This document shows, in pieces, positions 52,400 to 57,007 of a DNA stretch of 57,007 nt (position 1 is its first letter; the number at the start of each line of letters is the position of its first letter). The notes below the pieces were generated by a model. That model was not told the origin of the DNA. It was given only the letters and a program-made list of their open reading frames with translations, and made no database searches. The stretch spans positions 1 through 57,007 of the forward strand of contig JBAUID010000214.1 in the NCBI GenBank assembly GCA_049680625.1, read 5' to 3'. A program made the translations under genes and the position numbers. This DNA is from JAUIAI01 sp049680625. GTDB lineage: Bacteria > Pseudomonadota > Gammaproteobacteria > Burkholderiales > Burkholderiaceae_E.

Positions 52400-53164
52400 C
52401 TAAAATTTTGTGTAGCCGCCGTCGATCAGAAACTGCTCGCCGGTTGTATACGACGACGCATCACTCATCAGGTAGACGGCAATACCACCAAAATCGTCAA
52501 TTGAGCCCCAGCGCCGCGCGGGAATTCTTGGCATGACGTTCGCCGCGAATCGTTCATCACCAAAAGCACGGGCCGTCATTTCGGTTTCGATCCAACCTGG
52601 CAAAATTGAATTGACCCGAATCTGATGGCGGGCCAGTTCAACAGCCAACGCGCGAACGTAGGATGTCACCGCCCCTTTAGAGGCCCCGTAATGGCTGTTG
52701 CGTGCAGCCCCTTCGACAGCTGCCGTGCTGGCAGTTGCCACCAGAGAGCCACCACCGTTGTCGATCATGTGCCGGGCCGCGGCACGAAAGGTGTAAAACA
52801 CGCCGTCAACATTGATCCGCTGCACCCGGCGGAATTCTTCACTACTCATATCGTTGATTTTGACCGGGGTTGCGGAAACGCCGGCATTGGCAAAACACGC
52901 ATCAAGCCCGCCAAGTGCGTCAAGCGTCCTGGCGAAGCAGGCCTCGACCGCCGATTCGTCACCCACATCACAACTAAACCCGATTACCTGACCGCCTTCG
53001 CCGGACAATTGCTGCACTGCCCCGTCTGTTTTGTCCGGGTTTGAACCCCAGATCGCTACATCAGCACCAGACTGAAGCAAGGCTTTGGCCATGCCCAGGC
53101 CAATACCGCCGTTACCACCAGTCACCAGGGCTTTGCGGCCAGTCAGGTCAAATGCTTTGTACAT
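52400..53164 (-). CDS. Short-chain dehydrogenase/reductase
   Basis: Protein of 254 aa of the classical SDR type. Cofactor motif TGGNGGIG (15-22), NAG in CFANAG, catalytic serine in TASTAAV and the YGASK pair, and PGWIETEM after it. Substrate is unknown; likely a 3-oxoacyl or hydroxy-steroid-type alcohol. ATG 53164 has GGAG 8 nt upstream. It lies 66 nt after the large FAD/Fe-S gene. Confidence 0.9.
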   Translation of the reverse strand: MYKAFDLTGRKALVTGGNGGIGLGMAKALLQSGADVAIWGSNPDKTDGAVQQLSGEGGQVIGFSCDVGDESAVEACFARTLDALGGLDACFANAGVSATPVKINDMSSEEFRRVQRINVDGVFYTFRAAARHMIDNGGGSLVATASTAAVEGAARNSHYGASKGAVTSYVRALAVELARHQIRVNSILPGWIETEMTARAFGDERFAANVMPRIPARRWGSIDDFGGIAVYLMSDASSYTTGEQFLIDGGYTKF

Positions 53165-53229
53165 GTTTGTCTCCGTTATTGATTTTATTTTGCCCGGAAT
53201 CTGGTCAGCCAAGTAACCAAGTTACCGGG

Positions 53230-56200
53230 TCACAACAACACCCGTTCGATTCCCCCGGTGTTGGCGCTGCTGACGTAAGCACTCATCCAGTCCGGACCCA
53301 ACAGGTTTTTGGCCATTTCAACAACGATGTAATCAGCCGAGGTATCGGTGTCATTGTCGTAGCGGCTTAACCCCTGCAGGCAGGACGGGCAGGAAGTCAA
53401 CACTTTGACCGGCCCGGTTGAACCTTCGTCGCGCAACTTGTTCACCCCAAGGTGCAACTCCTGGCTTTTTCGAAACCGTACCTGGGTTGAAATATCGGGG
53501 CGGGTTACCGCCAGAGTGCCAGATTCGCCGCAACAACGATCATTTTTTTCGATGTTGCCGTTAAGCTCGCTGTTCATCAACGTGTTTACTACGTGCACCG
53601 GATTGTGCTGTTTCATTGGTGTGTGGCAAGGGTCGTGATACAGGTAACGAACGCCGGTCACGTTATCAATCCGCACGCCTTTCTCAAGCAAATATTCGTG
53701 AATATCGATGATCCGGCAATCCGGGAAAATCTTGTCGAACTCGTAACCGGCCAGCTGGTCGTAACAAGTACCGCAGGACACCACGACTGTCTTGATATCC
53801 AGGTAGTTCAACGTGTTGGCTACGCGGTGAAACAAGACCCGGTTGTCCGTAATAACTTTGTCTGCTTTGTCAGTTTGCCCGGCGCCGCGCTGCGGATATC
53901 CGCAGCACAGGTAGCCGGGCGGCAACACGGTTTGAACACCGACCTTCCACAACATCGCCTGGGTCGCCAGCCCAACCTGCGAGAACAAACGCTCTGAGCC
54001 ACACCCGGGAAAGTAAAAGACGGCTTCAGAATCAATTGTCGTGGCCTGTGGGTCGCGAATAATTGGTACGTAACGAGCATCTTCGATGTCCAGCAAGGCA
54101 CGCGCCGTCTTCTTCGGCAGGCCGGTCGGCATCTTGCGGTTCACAAAGTGAATGACTTGCTCTTTCAATGTCGCCGGGCCCACGGTCGATGGCGGCCGTT
54201 TTAACTGCCTGGCTGACAAACCAGAGAAAAGATCAGCTGCCACCCGTTGCGCTTTAAACCCAACACCGACCATTGCGGCGCGGGTTGCCTTAATCGTCGA
54301 CGGGTCAGTTGCATTCAAAAAGAACATCGCGGCGGCATTGCCGGGGTTGAATTTTTTCTTTCCCGCTTTGCGCAGCAGACTGCGCATATTCATACTGACG
54401 TCACCAAAATCGATGTCAACCGGGCACGGCGCTTCACACTTATGACAAACCGTACAGTGGTCGGCAACATCTGAGAACTCGTCCCAATGGTCCAGCGACA
54501 CGCCACGCCGGGTTTGTTCCTCGTAAAGAATGGCCTCAATCAGCAGCGAAGTGGCCAGAATCTTGTTGCGTGGTGAGTACAACAAATTAGCCTTCGGCAC
54601 GTGGGTGGCGCATACCGGCTTACATTTGCCGCAACGCAGACAGTTCTTTATCGAATCGGCAATTGCGCCAATATCGGAAGCCTGCAAAATGAGGCTTTCA
54701 GCACCCATCAGACCAAAGGACGGGGTGTAAGCGTTTCGCAAATCACCATTGGGCATCAACTTGCCGCGATTGAAATGGCCGTCAGGGTCTACTTCCTGCT
54801 TGTATTGCCGAAACGGTGCCAATTCTTCATCGGTTAAAAACTCCAACTTGGTAATACCAATGCCGTGCTCACCGGATATCACACCATCGAGTGACCGCGC
54901 CAGCATCATGATGCGGGCCACCGCAGCCTCGGCCTCTTTCAACATGTGATAGTCGTCAGAATTGACCGGAATATTGGTATGCACATTGCCATCTCCGGCG
55001 TGCATATGCAGGGCAACAAAGACACGCGAACGGAGTATTTTTTTGTGCAGTTGAACAACCTGCGCAAGCACCGGCGCAAAGCGCTGTCCGGACAAAATGT
55101 CAGCGATGGGTGCGCGAATTTCCTGCTTGAAAGACACCCTGATTTCATGGGATTGCAGCAGTTCGAACAAAGTTGCACCGCGATTCAGGGCAATACGCTC
55201 TTTGGCCTCCGGCAGCACACTGGCAAGGCCAAGCGGCTCAAACAAATCGATCAGCCGGGTTAACGGCTCGTCAATTCGCGCCAGCAGAAACTCCCAGCGG
55301 GTACTGACCCTGGCGAGCAATTCACTGACCTGGGCACGGCGCGCCTGAACAACATCAGTAAGGGCGTCCGAGTCGTCTTCACTCGGATTGGTTCCACCTA
55401 ACGGCCATTCTGCATTCAGCGCACTGGTCATAGCACGCACCAGGCGCAGCTTGTTACGGATCGACAACTCGATGTTGATGCGATCGATACCATCGGTATA
55501 TTCCGCCATGCGCGGCAATGGAATCACAACGTCTTCGTTGATTTTGAATGCGTTGGTATGGCGGGCGATGGCCGCCGTTCTGGCGCGGTCCAGCCAAAAC
55601 GATTTGCGCGCCTCGGCCGAAGTCGCAATGAAACCTTCACCGGAACGTGAATTGGCCATGCGGACCACCTGGGCGGTTGCCCTGGCAACTGCATCTGCGT
55701 CGTCACCAACAATATCGCCAATCAACACCATTTTGGGCAGACCACCACGACGCGACTTCGTGCTGTAACCAACGGCCCGCAAATAACGGTCGTCAAGATG
55801 CTCGAGCCCGGCCAGTTGCACTCGTGTCGGCCCGGATTCGCGTGCGGTCTGATCGAGGTAGTTTTTGATTTCTACGATCGATGGCACTGCATCGCGGGCT
55901 TGCCCGAAAAACTCGAGACACACCGTGCGCACGTGATCCGGCATGCGGTGCAGCACCCAACGTGCCGCGGTGATCAAGCCATCACAACCTTCTTTTTGCA
56001 CCCCGGGCAAACCGGCAAGGAATTTATCGGTAACATCTTTACCCAGGCCGGCCTTTCGAAAACGGCTTCCAGGTATATCAAGAACCTGCTCGCGCAGCGG
56101 CTCGCCGGTCATCTTCCCGTCACCGCCCAGTTGCTTCGGGCTGTACCAGGCCAGCTCAAAAGTCGCCGTCTCAGCATCGTGAATCTTGCCCAGGTTGTGA

Positions 56201-57007
56201 CCACATCGTGTCACCTCCAGCCAATTGCCCTGAGGGTCAACCATGCGCCACCAGGCAAGATTATCCAGTGCCGTGCCCCACAACACGGCTTTTTTACCAC
56301 CGGCGTTGACCGCAACATTACCCCCGATACAAGAAGCATCGAGCGATGTCGGGTCAACGGCAAACACCAGGCCGGCTTGCTCGGCTGCGTCCGTAACCCG
56401 GCGGGTAACCACACCGGCTTCTGAGTAAATTGTCGGACTGGGCTGCTCACGCCCGCGCAGCTGAATCGACTCAACCGGGCCAAGGCCTTCAAGTTTCTCG
56501 GTATTGATTACAGCGGAATGCGCAGTCAGGGGAACGGCACCACCGGTATAACCCGTGCCACCTCCACGCGGAATAATGGTCAGTCCAAGCTCGATACAGG
56601 CGGCTACCAGCGGGGCAATCTCACGCTCTGAGGCCGGCGACAACACCACAAACGGATACTCGACCCGCCAGTCCGTGGCGTCGGTTACGTGGGAGACCCG
56701 AGCCATTGCATCAAAGGCGACGTTGTCCCGGTGGGTGTGACGCGCGAGCACTTGCTCACAACGCTTACGCAATTTTTCAGAGTCAGAAATTTCGCGTTCG
56801 AAATCAAAGACCGCAGCATCGGCCATGGCAAGCAAATCACCGACCGCCCGATTGCGCTGAACCTCATCTCCGTCCAGAGCAGTCAGTTTGCGACGTTTGC
56901 GGATTTCGTCGAGCCGATGCCGCATCGCCTCAATCAGCGCCCCTCGCCGTTTGGGTGAATTAACTAAATCATCCAAAAGGTAGGGATTGCGCCGCACGAC
57001 CCAAATG
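53230..57007 (-). CDS. Giant FAD/Fe-S oxidoreductase (DUF3683 type), 5' end cut off
   Basis: At least 1258 codons, open to the window edge, so the true start lies outside; the GTG at 56997 is internal because the frame continues upstream with IWVV. Order: the end of a DUF3683-like region (RRNPYLLDDLV); an FAD-binding domain with PRGGGTGYTGGAVPL; and an FAD-oxidase C domain with HMHAGDGNVHTNIPV and GVISGEHGIG. Two 4Fe-4S sites then follow, CLRCGKCKPVC and CTVCHKCEAPC. The C-terminal part has CCG domains, with PGCGSERLF, PGYLCCG, VSCGTCYDQL and DRCCGESGT. The plan is that of D-lactate or 2-hydroxyacid dehydrogenases that pass electrons to the quinone pool. Substrate not proven. Confidence 0.93.
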   Translation of the reverse strand, partial: IWVVRRNPYLLDDLVNSPKRRGALIEAMRHRLDEIRKRRKLTALDGDEVQRNRAVGDLLAMADAAVFDFEREISDSEKLRKRCEQVLARHTHRDNVAFDAMARVSHVTDATDWRVEYPFVVLSPASEREIAPLVAACIELGLTIIPRGGGTGYTGGAVPLTAHSAVINTEKLEGLGPVESIQLRGREQPSPTIYSEAGVVTRRVTDAAEQAGLVFAVDPTSLDASCIGGNVAVNAGGKKAVLWGTALDNLAWWRMVDPQGNWLEVTRCGHNLGKIHDAETATFELAWYSPKQLGGDGKMTGEPLREQVLDIPGSRFRKAGLGKDVTDKFLAGLPGVQKEGCDGLITAARWVLHRMPDHVRTVCLEFFGQARDAVPSIVEIKNYLDQTARESGPTRVQLAGLEHLDDRYLRAVGYSTKSRRGGLPKMVLIGDIVGDDADAVARATAQVVRMANSRSGEGFIATSAEARKSFWLDRARTAAIARHTNAFKINEDVVIPLPRMAEYTDGIDRINIELSIRNKLRLVRAMTSALNAEWPLGGTNPSEDDSDALTDVVQARRAQVSELLARVSTRWEFLLARIDEPLTRLIDLFEPLGLASVLPEAKERIALNRGATLFELLQSHEIRVSFKQEIRAPIADILSGQRFAPVLAQVVQLHKKILRSRVFVALHMHAGDGNVHTNIPVNSDDYHMLKEAEAAVARIMMLARSLDGVISGEHGIGITKLEFLTDEELAPFRQYKQEVDPDGHFNRGKLMPNGDLRNAYTPSFGLMGAESLILQASDIGAIADSIKNCLRCGKCKPVCATHVPKANLLYSPRNKILATSLLIEAILYEEQTRRGVSLDHWDEFSDVADHCTVCHKCEAPCPVDIDFGDVSMNMRSLLRKAGKKKFNPGNAAAMFFLNATDPSTIKATRAAMVGVGFKAQRVAADLFSGLSARQLKRPPSTVGPATLKEQVIHFVNRKMPTGLPKKTARALLDIEDARYVPIIRDPQATTIDSEAVFYFPGCGSERLFSQVGLATQAMLWKVGVQTVLPPGYLCCGYPQRGAGQTDKADKVITDNRVLFHRVANTLNYLDIKTVVVSCGTCYDQLAGYEFDKIFPDCRIIDIHEYLLEKGVRIDNVTGVRYLYHDPCHTPMKQHNPVHVVNTLMNSELNGNIEKNDRCCGESGTLAVTRPDISTQVRFRKSQELHLGVNKLRDEGSTGPVKVLTSCPSCLQGLSRYDNDTDTSADYIVVEMAKNLLGPDWMSAYVSSANTGGIERVLL

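Overview
The window looks like chromosomal DNA of a betaproteobacterium, most like the Burkholderiales sensu lato. I infer this by reading the 16S rRNA gene at the left edge, whose conserved stretches around positions 340-400, 500-540 and 840-900 of the gene have the betaproteobacterial form as I remember it. The gene orders mltA-apaG-rpe-gph-trpEGDC and HIT-DUF971-ubiE-ubiJ also fit that group. No alignment could be run. There are no transposases, integrases, phage genes or CRISPR arrays; this reads as stable chromosomal core with one large accessory-type cluster.

Layout. (1) 1-2760, minus strand: the start of an rRNA operon, read right to left: a strong P1 promoter, leader with boxA, 16S rRNA, tRNA-Ile(GAT), tRNA-Ala(TGC) and the spacer towards a 23S gene outside the window. 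(2) 3054-9588, plus strand: paaI, paaK, an AcuI/YhdH acrylyl-CoA reductase, a MobA/MocA-like nucleotidyltransferase, an M61 metallopeptidase with a PDZ domain, and outer-membrane phospholipase A (pldA). (3) 9627-25555: an MSHA-like type IV pilus/type II secretion-like assembly system. A minus-strand pair (ABC ATPase and MshM-type AAA ATPase) diverges from a plus-strand run of mshL, mshN, mshE, mshG, a PilM/PilN-like fusion, a PilO-like gene, an MshK/GspB-like gene, three pilin-like genes, and an ABC-2 permease with a partner protein placed between the pilin genes. A bidirectional terminator closes it. (4) 25675-32414, minus strand: rpe, gph, trpE, trpG, trpD, trpC, interrupted between trpE and trpG by an oppositely oriented CAP-domain lipoprotein gene. 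(5) 32484-44414: apaG, a tiny membrane-protein ORF, mltA, dsbC, a UbiH-family hydroxylase, tRNA-Phe, a DUF4397 lipoprotein, an L-2-hydroxyglutarate-oxidase-like flavoprotein, an orphan histidine kinase, proline iminopeptidase, folB, a histidine phosphatase and an MFS transporter. (6) 44441-57007, minus strand: a PAS-GGDEF-EAL protein, an alpha/beta hydrolase-OsmC fusion, ubiJ, ubiE, a DUF971 protein, a HIT protein, a C45-type acyltransferase-like enzyme, an SDR oxidoreductase, and a giant FAD/Fe-S oxidoreductase running off the right edge.

Most notable system: the pilus-like cluster carries its own split ABC transporter. The ATPase gene is in the divergent arm with mshM; the permease and a membrane-anchored helical partner sit among the pseudopilin genes. 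One pilin-like protein is very large and lacks the usual Glu5. The assembly ATPase has an MshEN-type N-terminus that probably binds c-di-GMP, and the window also encodes a candidate c-di-GMP phosphodiesterase. No prepilin peptidase or retraction ATPase is in the window, so the system must borrow these from elsewhere or do without retraction.
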